Part shown: piece by piece, positions 25,078-33,499 of the stretch
Layout of the letters: every line of letters begins with the position of its first letter
Numbering within the stretch: the stretch's first letter is position 1
Assembly (NCBI RefSeq): GCF_030489605.1
Contig: NZ_JAUKFY010000011.1
Location: 1 to 64,000, forward strand
Direction: 5' to 3'
Source: Brevibacillus laterosporus
Lineage (GTDB): Bacteria > Bacillota > Bacilli > Brevibacillales > Brevibacillaceae
DNA length: 64,000 bases
Made by a program: the position numbers and the translations under genes
The notes under the pieces: model-generated
Told to the model about the DNA's origin: nothing
What the model saw: only the letters and a program-made list of their open reading frames with translations
The model's database searches: none

Positions 25078-26273
25078 TATACTGTTTCACCGCCTTCTGT
25101 GTTACCGGAGAGTGCGGCTAGTACGGCTCCGCGGATGATAATTCCCTGCAAGCGATTTCCCTCATCTACGACTGCTACAGGGACTCGGGTAGAGCTTACG
25201 ATATCAAATAGTTCATTGAGCACTGTATCGGGGGCGACAGTAGGAACCTCTTCCTTTATCAGAATATCCGCTAGCTTTTTCCCCTCTTTAACTGCCTGAA
25301 CGGCATCATCAGCAGTGATGGCTCCAAGTAAACGTTTATGGGTGTCTACCACATATAAAGTCGATACCCCGCGTTCTTGCATAAATTGCAGGGCAACACG
25401 CGGCCCGCGTTCCAAGGTAATAGTTTCAGGGCGTTTCATAACTTGAGTAGCTGTAAGCACCTTGGACAGGTCTACGTCCTCTACAAAGCGTTCTACATAT
25501 TTATTAGCCGGGTTGGTCAAAATTTCTTCCGGTGTTCCAACCTGGACGACATTTCCATCCTTCATTAAGGCAATACGGTCACCAATCCGTAATGCTTCAT
25601 CCAAATCATGCGTGATAAAAATAATGGTTTTTTTCATTTTTGTTTGTAATTCTAAGAGCTCATCTTGCATCTCTTTGCGTATCAAAGGATCAAGAGCACT
25701 AAACGCTTCGTCCATCAGCAAAACATCGGGATCATTGGCTAAGCCGCGAGCAAGACCGACACGTTGCTGCATACCGCCGCTAAGCTGATCAGGCAAGGAG
25801 TATTCCCAGCCTTTTAAACCAACCAATTCAAGAGATTTCATCGCTTTTTTTTGTCTTTCGGCTTTAGGTATTCCCGATACTTCTAAGCCGTACTCTACAT
25901 TTTCCAAGACTGTACGATGTGGAAAAAGAGCAAATTTTTGGAAAACCATTGTGATATTTTTACGTCGCACTTCCCGAAGATCTTCTTGATTTAAGGATAC
26001 GATATCCTTTCCATTAATAAACACATGGCCATCTGTCGGCTCAATGAGACGGTTCAATAGTCGCACTAAGGTGGATTTGCCGCTGCCCGACAGCCCCATT
26101 ATAACGAATATCTCTCCAGCCTCTATTGAAAAAGAAGCTTGATTTACCCCAACAGTCATTTTTGTCTCTTTGAGGATTTTTTCTTTGGTCCAGCCCTCTT
26201 TGAGCAGAGGTATTGCTTTTTTTGGATCACGTCCAAATACTTTTGTTAAATTTTTGACTTCAATAATTGGCAT
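25077..26273 (-). CDS. Glycine betaine/proline-type ABC transporter ATP-binding protein with CBS domains
   Basis: A 398-residue OpuAA/ProV-type ATPase: Walker A GLSGSGKST near 62, Q-loop FQKFALFPH, signature LSGGMQQR and Walker B VLLMDEAFSALDP. Two CBS repeats occupy about 285-398; in this family they sense ionic strength. The start at 26273 follows AGAAGGGAG; the longer frame to 26402 reads through the leader. It is the first gene of the two-gene operon and is divergent from the GbsR-type regulator. Confidence 0.92.
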   Translation of the reverse strand: MPIIEVKNLTKVFGRDPKKAIPLLKEGWTKEKILKETKMTVGVNQASFSIEAGEIFVIMGLSGSGKSTLVRLLNRLIEPTDGHVFINGKDIVSLNQEDLREVRRKNITMVFQKFALFPHRTVLENVEYGLEVSGIPKAERQKKAMKSLELVGLKGWEYSLPDQLSGGMQQRVGLARGLANDPDVLLMDEAFSALDPLIRKEMQDELLELQTKMKKTIIFITHDLDEALRIGDRIALMKDGNVVQVGTPEEILTNPANKYVERFVEDVDLSKVLTATQVMKRPETITLERGPRVALQFMQERGVSTLYVVDTHKRLLGAITADDAVQAVKEGKKLADILIKEEVPTVAPDTVLNELFDIVSSTRVPVAVVDEGNRLQGIIIRGAVLAALSGNTEGGETV

Positions 26274-26437
26274 GAAGACACTCCCTTCTTCTGGTAATTT
26301 CTTCTTTTGCTCCCAGAGAAAACGTTCAATTTCGTAATGAAACGCTCCGGTAAGTGTATGAAAAATGTATGAACATGAGCAAACAGGAAATAACTTGATC
26401 AAGTACGTACAGAAAAAACTTTACGCACTTTATGTAC

Positions 26438-26466
26438 AGTATACTCCATTTTTCGTAAAATTTCAC
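26438..26466 (-). promoter_or_regulatory. Candidate promoter of the opuA operon
   Basis: On the minus strand GTGAAA (26466-26461), a 17-nt spacer, then TATACT (26443-26438), about 165 nt before the ATPase start. Confidence 0.5.
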
Positions 26467-26468
26467 CT

Positions 26469-26492
26469 ATACCCAGTCCTTTACTGGGGTAT
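26469..26492. promoter_or_regulatory. Palindrome between the opuA and gbsR promoters (candidate operator)
   Basis: ATACCCAGT, 5 nt, ACTGGGGTAT: an inverted repeat with a single extra G. It lies exactly between the -35 elements of the two divergent promoters, where a GbsR/OpcR-type repressor would act on both. Confidence 0.45.
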
Positions 26493-26494
26493 GG

Positions 26495-26522
26495 TTGCCT
26501 TCTACAATAAAATCGATATAAT
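26495..26522 (+). promoter_or_regulatory. Candidate promoter of the GbsR-type regulator
   Basis: TTGCCT at 26495-26500, a 16-nt spacer and a consensus TATAAT at 26517-26522, 40 nt before the start codon. Confidence 0.6.
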
Positions 26523-26561
26523 GAATGATGAAGTTTGACCTGTCCTAGGAGGTAAGCAACA

Positions 26562-27119
26562 ATGGATGAATTTGAAGGACTTCCTGAAGAGCTTCAGGTT
26601 GCCGTTCAAAAGACGCGCCATCGTATGATTGAAACGGTTGGTAAAAACATGGATTTATTTGGAGTGACCCAATCTGTTGGTCATTTGTATGGCATGATGT
26701 ACTTTTCGCAAGGTCCAGTTACTCTTGACGAAATGGGCAAGAAAATGGGGATGAGCAAAACCAGTATGAGCACTGGAATGCGCACCCTGATTGATCTGAA
26801 AATGGTTAACAAAGTTTGGAGCAAAGGTTCTCGTAAAGATCTTTATGAAACGGAACCAGATTGGCATCAAAATCTGGGTGATTACTTTTCGATACGTTGG
26901 CGCAAATCAATGGAAAGCAATGTGCATCATTTGCACAAGTCCCTCAGAGAACTACAAGTTCTGTTAGATAAGTACGGAGACAATCCCCAAGCCTACAATT
27001 TAATTAAGGGTGACATGCTTAAAATGCAGCATGCGCTGTCTTACTATAAGTGGTTAGAAAAATTGATCCGTTCCTTTGAAACAGGTGAGATATTTACTTT
27101 CATACCTAAAGAAGAATAA
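26562..27119 (+). CDS. GbsR/OpcR-type MarR-fold transcriptional regulator
   Basis: A 185-residue winged-helix protein. It has the N-terminal helix VQKTRHRMIETVGKNMDLFGV, the recognition region MGKKMGMSKTSMSTGMRTLI near 60-80, and a C-terminal helical dimer part, as in GbsR, OpcR and OpuAR. Known members repress osmoprotectant uptake or choline oxidation genes and respond to choline. Its divergent position next to the opuA-like operon supports control of that importer. AGGAGG lies 9 nt before the ATG. Confidence 0.88.
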   Translation: MDEFEGLPEELQVAVQKTRHRMIETVGKNMDLFGVTQSVGHLYGMMYFSQGPVTLDEMGKKMGMSKTSMSTGMRTLIDLKMVNKVWSKGSRKDLYETEPDWHQNLGDYFSIRWRKSMESNVHHLHKSLRELQVLLDKYGDNPQAYNLIKGDMLKMQHALSYYKWLEKLIRSFETGEIFTFIPKEE

Positions 27120-27138
27120 TACGCCAAAACAAGTGTAG

Positions 27139-27165
27139 CGCTGAGGGAGTCCTTAGCGTTTTTTG
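27139..27165 (+). terminator. Terminator after the GbsR-type gene
   Basis: Stem CGCTGAGG / CCTTAGCG (one G-U pair), loop GAGT, followed by six T residues. Confidence 0.88.
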
Positions 27166-27249
27166 TTTGTGCAAAAAATACTAATTTATTTGTACCCATG
27201 TATGGCTTATTAAAACACCCTTACGCACAGTTTTTTCTAAAGCCTGCTG

Positions 27250-27576
27250 TTATTTTTGATAAGGTGAATTTGAATTATTCGTCAAAATGATTTGTTTTTT
27301 CCCAAACAGACCTCCGTAATCGGACACGGATTCAGGTCTAACAACCAGATCATAATCTGTGCCGCTCCCTGAATTAACCGGCATTCCATACGGGGTAAGG
27401 TTATTTTGATTTGTTGCTGTTTGTGGATGGCTTTGTAAAAAATAGACGTGCGGATTCGATTTAATGCTAGTTGGTACGCCTTGAATTTGACTTGAATGAT
27501 TCCTAGTACAACCAGCTATAGACAACAATCCTAACGTACCAATAAGCAATACGGTTATCGTTTTTCTCTTACTCAC
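27250..27576 (-). CDS. Small lipoprotein of unknown function
   Basis: A 108-residue protein started at the GTG at 27576, which follows GAGGTGATC; the frame continues to 27660 without a site. A hydrophobic signal peptide ends in the lipobox SIAGC (Cys20). The mature part is short, Asn/Ser/Pro-rich and predicted loose, with a SVSDYGGLFGKKQIIL segment near the C-terminus. No family recognised. Confidence 0.65.
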   Translation of the reverse strand: MSKRKTITVLLIGTLGLLSIAGCTRNHSSQIQGVPTSIKSNPHVYFLQSHPQTATNQNNLTPYGMPVNSGSGTDYDLVVRPESVSDYGGLFGKKQIILTNNSNSPYQK

Positions 27577-27745
27577 ATTGATCACCTCTTCAATAGCGTG
27601 AGCAACCTGATTCTTTTTATGCAAGCCTGTCTCCGCCTGTAGACGGAGGAAAAATCCCACTCCAGCCAGTTTTGAACAAAAGCTGATTTAGATATCCTAG
27701 TATTATCAAGAACAGGTATATATATTGAGAGGGGATGCGCCTATT

Positions 27746-28111
27746 ATGAATCGTATCTATCGATCCCAATCTGATAAAAAAATCTTTGGGGTTTGTGGCG
27801 GTTTCGCTGCTTATCTAGGAATTGATGCGACATTGCTTCGTTTGGTAACAGCTGTTGTCACCTTTTTTACAGGGGTACCACTCTTGCTGTACTTCTTGCT
27901 CGCTTTCATCATGCCGAAGGAGCCCATGTGGGAGCAGGCACGCTATCAGCGTCCACAGCCTGAATTTGCATCAGGATTTTATCAAGAACCTTTCTATGAA
28001 AAAGCAACCTATGATAAAGGTTTAGATCAGGAAATGGAACGACTGGAAAAAGCCGCAATGCGTCAAGAAATAAAACGGTTGCGTGCGGAATTAGAAAAAT
28101 ATCAGTCCTGA
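27746..28111 (+). CDS. PspC domain protein
   Basis: A 121-residue protein with a PspC domain at 1-60 (YRSQSDKKIFGVCGGFAAYLGID, then one long hydrophobic segment) and a C-terminal charged helix likely to form a coiled coil (about 85-121). PspC domains act in envelope stress sensing in several phyla. In Firmicutes the role of such short versions is unclear. The ATG at 27746 follows GAGAGGGG. Confidence 0.82.
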   Translation: MNRIYRSQSDKKIFGVCGGFAAYLGIDATLLRLVTAVVTFFTGVPLLLYFLLAFIMPKEPMWEQARYQRPQPEFASGFYQEPFYEKATYDKGLDQEMERLEKAAMRQEIKRLRAELEKYQS

Positions 28112-28195
28112 TGACAAAGAAAATGGAAACAATATGCTGTCGTTGCATATGATGTAAGGTGATTCGTTTGATCTTACATAGGGAGGGAAACGATA

Positions 28196-28366
28196 GTGTA
28201 TATCGGTGTTTTTGATATGCAAGAGCGCCTGGATCAAACACGAAAAATGCTTCGGGATAAAAAGCATCTGCTTAAAATGCTAGAGGAAGATATTCGTGGT
28301 TTAGAAAATGATGTTCAGGTGTTAGAAGAGATGCTGACAACATGTCCATCGGATACAGCCAAATAA
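28196..28366 (+). CDS. Small coiled-coil protein (56 aa)
   Basis: A short frame starting with GTG 9 nt after GGGAGGG, encoding 56 residues ending in CPSDTAK and a TAA at 28364-28366. Residues 8-48 have heptad spacing of Met/Leu with many Asp/Glu/Lys (MLRDKKHLLKMLEEDI), a strong coiled-coil look. A terminator hairpin follows 8 nt later. I do not recognise a family. It lies 84 nt downstream of the PspC gene, whose product also ends in a coiled coil, and may be co-transcribed with it. Confidence 0.6.
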   Translation: MYIGVFDMQERLDQTRKMLRDKKHLLKMLEEDIRGLENDVQVLEEMLTTCPSDTAK

Positions 28367-28373
28367 TGACATG

Positions 28374-28413
28374 CAAAAGAGGCACAAGAAATTATGTGGC
28401 CTCTTTTGGGTTT
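28374..28413 (+). terminator. Terminator after the small coiled-coil gene
   Basis: Stem CAAAAGAGGC / GCCTCTTTTG with additional inner pairing. The T-rich right arm acts as the tract. Confidence 0.75.
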
Positions 28414-28531
28414 AAAGAGAAGTATATATTTCATTTAAAGCTGGCAATACATAAGGTTATGGACAGAAGGTTGATTCCTTGGGCAGTTTGGGAGATAATA
28501 GTTTCTATACTGTAGGATGAGGTGGAAGGTA

Positions 28532-28771
28532 ATGTCAACGACTGAACTATTGTTAAAGACCCATTTTGAAGGGCGTGTATTGCGAACGTTGCAATCCTAT
28601 TTCCGTCGCAATAACGACGTTCTTTTAAAAGAAAGTCTAATCGCGACCGGTTTAGAAAAAGAAGACGTTGAACATGTCATGGCGATGATTTATAACAAAC
28701 ATACGGTTAGCGAAATTATGGTAGTTCTCCGTGAACGTAATGCATTTGCTCGTGACCAACAAGCGGAATAA
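28532..28771 (+). CDS. Hypothetical small helical protein
   Basis: A 79-residue all-helical soluble protein (FEGRVLRTLQSYFRRNNDVLLKE at 13-35) that I do not recognise. The ATG at 28532 follows GAGGTGG. The in-frame ATG at 28517 is upstream of that site. It is monocistronic, with a good terminator immediately after. Confidence 0.65.
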   Translation: MSTTELLLKTHFEGRVLRTLQSYFRRNNDVLLKESLIATGLEKEDVEHVMAMIYNKHTVSEIMVVLRERNAFARDQQAE

Positions 28772-28778
28772 ACTCAGA

Positions 28779-28820
28779 AAAGGAACCAGCGCATCATGGA
28801 GCGTGGTTCCTTTCTTTTTT
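28779..28820 (+). terminator. Terminator after the small helical protein gene
   Basis: Stem AAAGGAACCAGCGC / GCGTGGTTCCTTT followed by a T-rich run. Confidence 0.85.
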
Positions 28821-28965
28821 AGTAGAACCCAATAAGAACAAGGCAGGTTGAGCATTTGTATGCAACCAATAGTGGGCAAGGACGTCATATTGGGTAGAAA
28901 AGATAACTTGAACTTACTTGCTATGATCTGGCGCGATATATAGAGAAAGGAAAGGGAAGACCTGA

Positions 28966-29592
28966 ATGGATGAATTTATTAATCATTTTGGCGGATATAT
29001 CTCACAATATGGATACTTTGCTCTATATGGACTATTCTTTTTTGGCTTGATTGGCTTGCCTGTTCCTGAGGAGACGCTTTTGGTGTTTTCGGGGTTTTTG
29101 GTATCTAGGGGAGATCTGTATTTTCTACCAACCTTTTTAGTCTGCTATCTCGGCTCCATAAGTGCGATGACAGCAGCTTATTGGATTGGATTTAAATTGG
29201 GGCATCCTTTTATAGAAAAATACCTGAAGCGTTTCGAAAAAGGGTATCGAATGTATAAAAAAACGGAGGAATGGTTTCAACGTTTTGGGAAGTGGGCCAT
29301 TCCCATTGGCTATTTTTTGCCAGGGATTCGTCAATATACCGCTTATTTTGCGGGTATCACAGAGCTGCGCTTTCGTACTTTTGCCATTTTAGCCTATGCA
29401 GGAGGAGCATTTTGGACGGCTTTGTTTGTTAGCTTGGGCTTCATCTTAGGTGAGAGCTGGGAGAGAGTCTTTCAATTGGCTATTAAAAAAGTGACCATTT
29501 GGATTCTTCTTATCTTTATCGCAGCGGTTCTTGTGGCATATGTGTATCAACGCGTTCGGAAAAAAAGAGCAGGAGGAAAACCAAATGAATGA
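28966..29592 (+). CDS. DedA family membrane protein
   Basis: A 208-residue polytopic protein of the DedA/SNARE-associated family. It has the re-entrant motif GLIGLPVPEETLLVFSGFL near 28-46 and the second conserved stretch around FLPGIRQYTAYFAGI near 118-132 with its arginine. Some members move undecaprenyl phosphate or phosphatidylethanolamine across the membrane; which substrate applies here is unknown. AAAGGGAAG precedes the ATG. It overlaps the next gene by 8 nt. Confidence 0.9.
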   Translation: MDEFINHFGGYISQYGYFALYGLFFFGLIGLPVPEETLLVFSGFLVSRGDLYFLPTFLVCYLGSISAMTAAYWIGFKLGHPFIEKYLKRFEKGYRMYKKTEEWFQRFGKWAIPIGYFLPGIRQYTAYFAGITELRFRTFAILAYAGGAFWTALFVSLGFILGESWERVFQLAIKKVTIWILLIFIAAVLVAYVYQRVRKKRAGGKPNE

Positions 29593-30064
29593 GGAGCAAA
29601 TTATACTGATACCGAAAAATCATCAGCGATTTTATGATAAGCTAAGAGAAAAAGTGGAGAAGTTCATTCGTAGCAAAGGTATGCCGGAGGGGGTTACTCC
29701 ATATATTTTAATGGCTCCTGATCTATTTGTGCTTTTGGCCAGATTGCTGGTGGACAAGCGAGTGGCTACGGGAGCGAAGGCTATAGCAGCGGTTGCCGTT
29801 GCTTACTTTATTTCGCCTGTAGATTTAATTCCTGAGGCTTTGACAGGCCCTGTTGGTTATTTAGATGATATAGTGCTGGCTGTATATGCCTTACACAAGA
29901 TTCTTAGCAGCACGGAGCAGGTCATCGTACAGGAGCATTGGAACGGGAAAGATAACCTGCTACAGGTGATTAGGGATGTTATTTCGAAAGCGGATGAATT
30001 AGTAGGGACTCATATCCTGAAGAGGATTGATGCCCTCCTATTCCACAAAACAAAGGGGAATTAG
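29585..30064 (+). CDS. YkvA/DUF1232 family protein
   Basis: A 159-residue protein with a DUF1232 core at about 70-115 (AYFISPVDLIPEALTGPVGYLDDI), a short hydrophobic hairpin. The start at 29585 follows AGGAGG and overlaps the dedA end; the frame upstream to 29531 lies within dedA. The function is unknown. It is followed two bases later by yhaM, so the three genes read as one operon. Confidence 0.82.
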   Translation: MNEEQIILIPKNHQRFYDKLREKVEKFIRSKGMPEGVTPYILMAPDLFVLLARLLVDKRVATGAKAIAAVAVAYFISPVDLIPEALTGPVGYLDDIVLAVYALHKILSSTEQVIVQEHWNGKDNLLQVIRDVISKADELVGTHILKRIDALLFHKTKGN

Positions 30065-30066
30065 GT

Positions 30067-31014
30067 ATGAAATTTTTGGCTGATTATGTGGAGGGAGAAC
30101 GCGTAATCGCCTTTTGTCTCGTTAAAAGTAGAGAGATTGGCGTTGCTAGTAACCAGAGCGAATATATGAATCTAGAGATTGGTGACAGATCCGGCAGCTT
30201 GCCTGCAAAGATTTGGGATGTTACCGACGAGCTTAAAGAAAATCTTCAAGTAAAATCGATTATTAAAATTGATGCACAGGTACAGATGTATCGCGGTAAA
30301 AAGCAATTAGTCATTCAACGTGTACGTCATGCTACTCCTGCGGACGAGGTTTTAATGGAATCGCTAGTCCCCGCTTCCAAATATGCTGTAGATGAATTAT
30401 GGGGACGGCTGGAGAGTCATATATCAGATATTCAAAGCCCTACGCTGAGAGCGATTATCTCACATCTGATCGGGAAGGAAGACGTGTATGAACGGATGCG
30501 CTCTTTTCCGGCGGGTGTTCGAATGCATCATCATTATTATTCAGGCTTATTAGAGCATATAGTCTCTTTATTAGATTTGGGCAAACGCTTGCTGCCGTTA
30601 TATCCGCAGGTAGACCGTGACGTGCTGCTTGCCACCTGCATCTTGCACGATATTGGCAAGCTGTATGAGTTATCTGATCCGGTAGCTCCAGAATATACCA
30701 CTCCAGGACAGTTGATTGGGCATTTGGTTATGGGAGTAGAAATGGTGACGAAAGCATGCACAGACTTAGCTATTCCATTGGATGATAGTGAAGTACTGCA
30801 TCTGAAGCATTGCATTTTAAGTCATCATGGCGATTTGGAAATGGGATGGGGAAGCGCTGTGTCCGGTAAGACGCCTACCGCAGTCATTTTCCACTATCTT
30901 GATCAAATTGACAGTAAAATGAACGCGTTAGGCAATACCTTACAGGAGATGACAGAAGAGCAGGAATGGCATTATGCACCTGTGTTAAAGCGGAAGGTGT
31001 GGAGAGGCTTTTAA
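30067..31014 (+). CDS. yhaM: 3'-5' exoribonuclease YhaM
   Basis: A 315-residue enzyme with an N-terminal OB fold (about 1-95) and a C-terminal HD metal-dependent hydrolase domain (HHHYYSGLLEHIVSLL near 158, CILHDIGKLYEL near 196, LSHHGDLEMG near 256). In Bacillus YhaM trims RNA and single-stranded DNA from the 3' end. The length and domain order match the family. It ends before a bidirectional terminator shared with modC. Confidence 0.93.
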   Translation: MKFLADYVEGERVIAFCLVKSREIGVASNQSEYMNLEIGDRSGSLPAKIWDVTDELKENLQVKSIIKIDAQVQMYRGKKQLVIQRVRHATPADEVLMESLVPASKYAVDELWGRLESHISDIQSPTLRAIISHLIGKEDVYERMRSFPAGVRMHHHYYSGLLEHIVSLLDLGKRLLPLYPQVDRDVLLATCILHDIGKLYELSDPVAPEYTTPGQLIGHLVMGVEMVTKACTDLAIPLDDSEVLHLKHCILSHHGDLEMGWGSAVSGKTPTAVIFHYLDQIDSKMNALGNTLQEMTEEQEWHYAPVLKRKVWRGF

Positions 31015-31045
31015 GCAATTCTCCAATTAAGTGCGTCTGTTTATT

Positions 31046-31086
31046 AAAAAAGCTGAGTGTAGGCTGGTTCCTACCTCAGCTTTTTT
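31046..31086. terminator. Bidirectional terminator between yhaM and modC
   Basis: Stem GCTGAG-TGTAGG pairing with CCTAC-CTCAGC, with A-run and T-run flanks. The modC stop codon lies inside the right arm. Confidence 0.9.
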
Positions 31087-31753
31087 GATGACGAACGGAT
31101 ACGGGAGGTTGAAGCAATACCTCCTCTTCTATCCTTCCTGAGCGTAAGCGTAAGATTCTATTTCCTAGCTTGTACGCTTCTGCCTCATCATGTGTGACTA
31201 ATAAAACGGGAATATTCCAGAGCTGATGCAGGCGAAGCAACTCGTCCTGACACTCTGCTCTTGTTGCAGGATCCAGGGCTGAGAGAGGCTCATCTAAAAG
31301 CAATAAAGCTGGTTTGACTGCTAGAGCACGGGCCAATGCTACCCGTTGCTTTTCACCGCCTGAGATATGATTAGGAAAGCTTTTCCACAGATGACGAATC
31401 CCGAGCGTTTCGCAGATTTGCTCTAGGAAGGCCTTGTCAACAGCCTGTTTTTTGGAATCAATCCCGTAATAAATATTTTTTTCAACAGTCATGTGAGGAA
31501 ACAAGGCATAGTCCTGAAAGACATAGCCGATATTTCGTTTTTGAGGAGGAACGCTGCTTACAGGAGTGGATAGTTCCTGTCCGTGTAATGAAATTAGAGC
31601 CGCATCCGGTGTAAGCAATCCAGCGATACATTCCAGAATGCTGGTTTTACCTGAACCAGACGGGCCAAATAGAACTACAATTTCGTTATGTACAGTAAAT
31701 GACACTTCTAATGTGAAATGCGTACGTTGTTTCATGATCTGGACCTGTAGCAT
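31076..31753 (-). CDS. modC: Molybdate ABC transporter ATP-binding protein
   Basis: A 225-residue ATPase with Walker A GPSGSGKTS, Q-loop VFQDYALFPHMT, signature ISGGEKQRVAL and Walker B LLLDEPLSALDP. It lacks the C-terminal TOBE (molybdate-binding) domain of classical ModC, so it is about 130 residues shorter; this compact form is seen in some Firmicutes. GATGAGG lies 7 nt before the ATG. It is the last gene of modABC. Confidence 0.87.
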   Translation of the reverse strand: MLQVQIMKQRTHFTLEVSFTVHNEIVVLFGPSGSGKTSILECIAGLLTPDAALISLHGQELSTPVSSVPPQKRNIGYVFQDYALFPHMTVEKNIYYGIDSKKQAVDKAFLEQICETLGIRHLWKSFPNHISGGEKQRVALARALAVKPALLLLDEPLSALDPATRAECQDELLRLHQLWNIPVLLVTHDEAEAYKLGNRILRLRSGRIEEEVLLQPPVSVRHQKS

Positions 31754-31783
31754 GGAAATACCTCATCTACGAAAGTGACTTTT

Positions 31784-32473
31784 TTAATCTTTAAACTGTG
31801 CGTGACGATTTAATGTATGTTTACTCCACCAGTTAAGCCAGAGTATGGTGCTAAAGCCGATGGCAACGATAATAGCTACCCAAAAGGCCGCGATTTCCAT
31901 GCGTCCACCCTCAACCGCAAAATAGATGGCGATCGGTAGCGTTTCTGTTTTCCCGGGAATATTACCGGCAAGCATGAGTGTTGCTCCGAATTCACCAAGC
32001 GCTCTGGCAAAGGAAAGTACAAGTCCAGCCAAAAGCCCGGGCCAGCATAACGGAAACGTGACCGTCCAAAAGACCCTCCAAGCGGAAGCGCCAAGCATAA
32101 CAGCTGCTTGCTCATAGCGCCGATTCATATTTTGAAAGGCAGCATGGGCGGCTTGATACATCAAGGGAAAGGAGACGACAGCAGAAGCGATCACCGCTCC
32201 TACCCAAGTAAATACAATTTGAAATTGAAAAGCCTCCAATAAAAATTTTCCGATTAACCCGTTTTTACCAAACAATAGAAGCAGACCAAAGCCTACTACA
32301 GTGGGAGGAAGCACGAGGGGCAATAGAAACAATGCTTCCAGAATGCTTTTGCCAAAAAATTGACGACGCGAAAACCAATAGGCGATAAATAATCCGCTGA
32401 TAAATACAACAATAGTTGAAATCCCCGCTACCTTTAACGACAGGTAGAGCGGGGAATAAGAGATGTCAGGCAT
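31784..32473 (-). CDS. modB: Molybdate ABC transporter permease
   Basis: A 229-residue permease with five to six membrane segments and the ModB-type motif LPLVLPPTVVGFGLLLLFG near 50-68, plus the cytoplasmic loop AAVMLGASAWRVFWTVTFP. The ATG at 32473 follows GAGGGTG; the frame could also begin at a TTG six bases earlier. It lies between modA and modC in the usual order. Confidence 0.9.
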   Translation of the reverse strand: MPDISYSPLYLSLKVAGISTIVVFISGLFIAYWFSRRQFFGKSILEALFLLPLVLPPTVVGFGLLLLFGKNGLIGKFLLEAFQFQIVFTWVGAVIASAVVSFPLMYQAAHAAFQNMNRRYEQAAVMLGASAWRVFWTVTFPLCWPGLLAGLVLSFARALGEFGATLMLAGNIPGKTETLPIAIYFAVEGGRMEIAAFWVAIIVAIGFSTILWLNWWSKHTLNRHAQFKD

Positions 32474-32529
32474 AAACAAGCACCCTCACTTTTAATTTGC
32501 TTTGCCCCATATGTAAGCTTGAAAATCGC

Positions 32530-33360
32530 TTATTTTACAGGATGAAAGCCGTATTTCTCAAAGGCAGCCTTCGAAAAATCAGTGGTTAGGAATGTTAAAA
32601 ATTCTTGAGCTTCCTTTTGATGCTGTGTAGCTTTTACCAAGGCGGCCGGGTAGACAATAGGGGTATGCCAATCCTGCTTGGCAGTTGCTAGGATTTTGAT
32701 CTTGTCAGATGTAAGTGCATCGCTTTTATATACGACTCCCAACTCTGCGTTACCGGATTCGACATAGGTCAGAACTTGCCGAACATCTTTTGCATAAACC
32801 ATGTTCGGCTTCATTTTTTCCCACAGACCTAATTTTGTCAAGGCTTCCTCTGTGTAACGGCCGACTGGGACAGAGCTTGGTTCGCCAATCGCAAATTGCT
32901 TACCTGTATCAGGTGTTATTTTCTCAAATGAATCAATGGAGATGGTACTTTCTTTAGGAGCAATTAATACCATTTCATTCGTAACTAATTCGGTTTGGGA
33001 ATCCTCGATGATCAGGCTTTTCTCCTTTAACGTCTTCATATCCTTGGAACTAGCGGAGATGAAGAGATCGCTTGGAGCTCCCTGTTCAATTTGTTGGGCA
33101 AGTTTACCTGATCCACCGAAGTTATAAGTCAATGTAATTTCAGGATGCTTGGTTTCATACTCTTTTTTTACATCTTGTAGCACATCGGTCATGCTTGCTG
33201 CAGCAGACACAAAGATTTCTGTTTTGGCTTGCGGAGATTTCGAATCAGCAGCAGGTTGAGTAGCTGATGGAGCGGGAGTAGAACAGCCTACAGTAGCAAG
33301 TACTAAGGAGAAGCTGACCAAACTGCTCAGAAAGCTTCTTTTCTTACGTGATGTTAACAT
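32530..33360 (-). CDS. modA: Molybdate-binding lipoprotein ModA
   Basis: A 276-residue exported lipoprotein. The lipobox is TVGC (Cys26). The ModA fold includes VSAAASMTDVLQDVKKEYE near 52, YNFGGSGKLAQQIEQGAP near 80 and GNAELGVVYKSDA near 215, which hold the oxyanion-binding serines and backbone. AAAGGAGAG lies 7 nt upstream. First gene of modABC, divergent from the regulator. Confidence 0.92.
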   Translation of the reverse strand: MLTSRKKRSFLSSLVSFSLVLATVGCSTPAPSATQPAADSKSPQAKTEIFVSAAASMTDVLQDVKKEYETKHPEITLTYNFGGSGKLAQQIEQGAPSDLFISASSKDMKTLKEKSLIIEDSQTELVTNEMVLIAPKESTISIDSFEKITPDTGKQFAIGEPSSVPVGRYTEEALTKLGLWEKMKPNMVYAKDVRQVLTYVESGNAELGVVYKSDALTSDKIKILATAKQDWHTPIVYPAALVKATQHQKEAQEFLTFLTTDFSKAAFEKYGFHPVK

Positions 33361-33395
33361 GAAAGACTCTCCTTTAATATAAATAGTTATAATTG

Positions 33396-33413
33396 GTTAT
33401 ATTTAGATATAAC
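33396..33413. promoter_or_regulatory. Inverted repeat operator candidate upstream of modA
   Basis: GTTATATTTAGATATAAC is a perfect 7-bp inverted repeat with a 4-nt spacer. It lies just downstream of the modA promoter and about 35 nt before the modA start, suited to repression. Related half sites (AGTTATAAT at 33385, AGTTATGAT at 33444) flank it. Confidence 0.5.
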
Positions 33414-33424
33414 TAATTAAGAAC

Positions 33425-33453
33425 ATTATAGCTTGGATTACTAGTTATGATAA
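33425..33453 (-). promoter_or_regulatory. Candidate modABC promoter
   Basis: On the minus strand TTATCA (33453-33448), a 17-nt spacer and a consensus TATAAT (33430-33425). Confidence 0.6.
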
Positions 33454-33499
33454 GATATTTTTACTAGGAAAGATTTAATACTTGAAAAGGAGGCTATCA

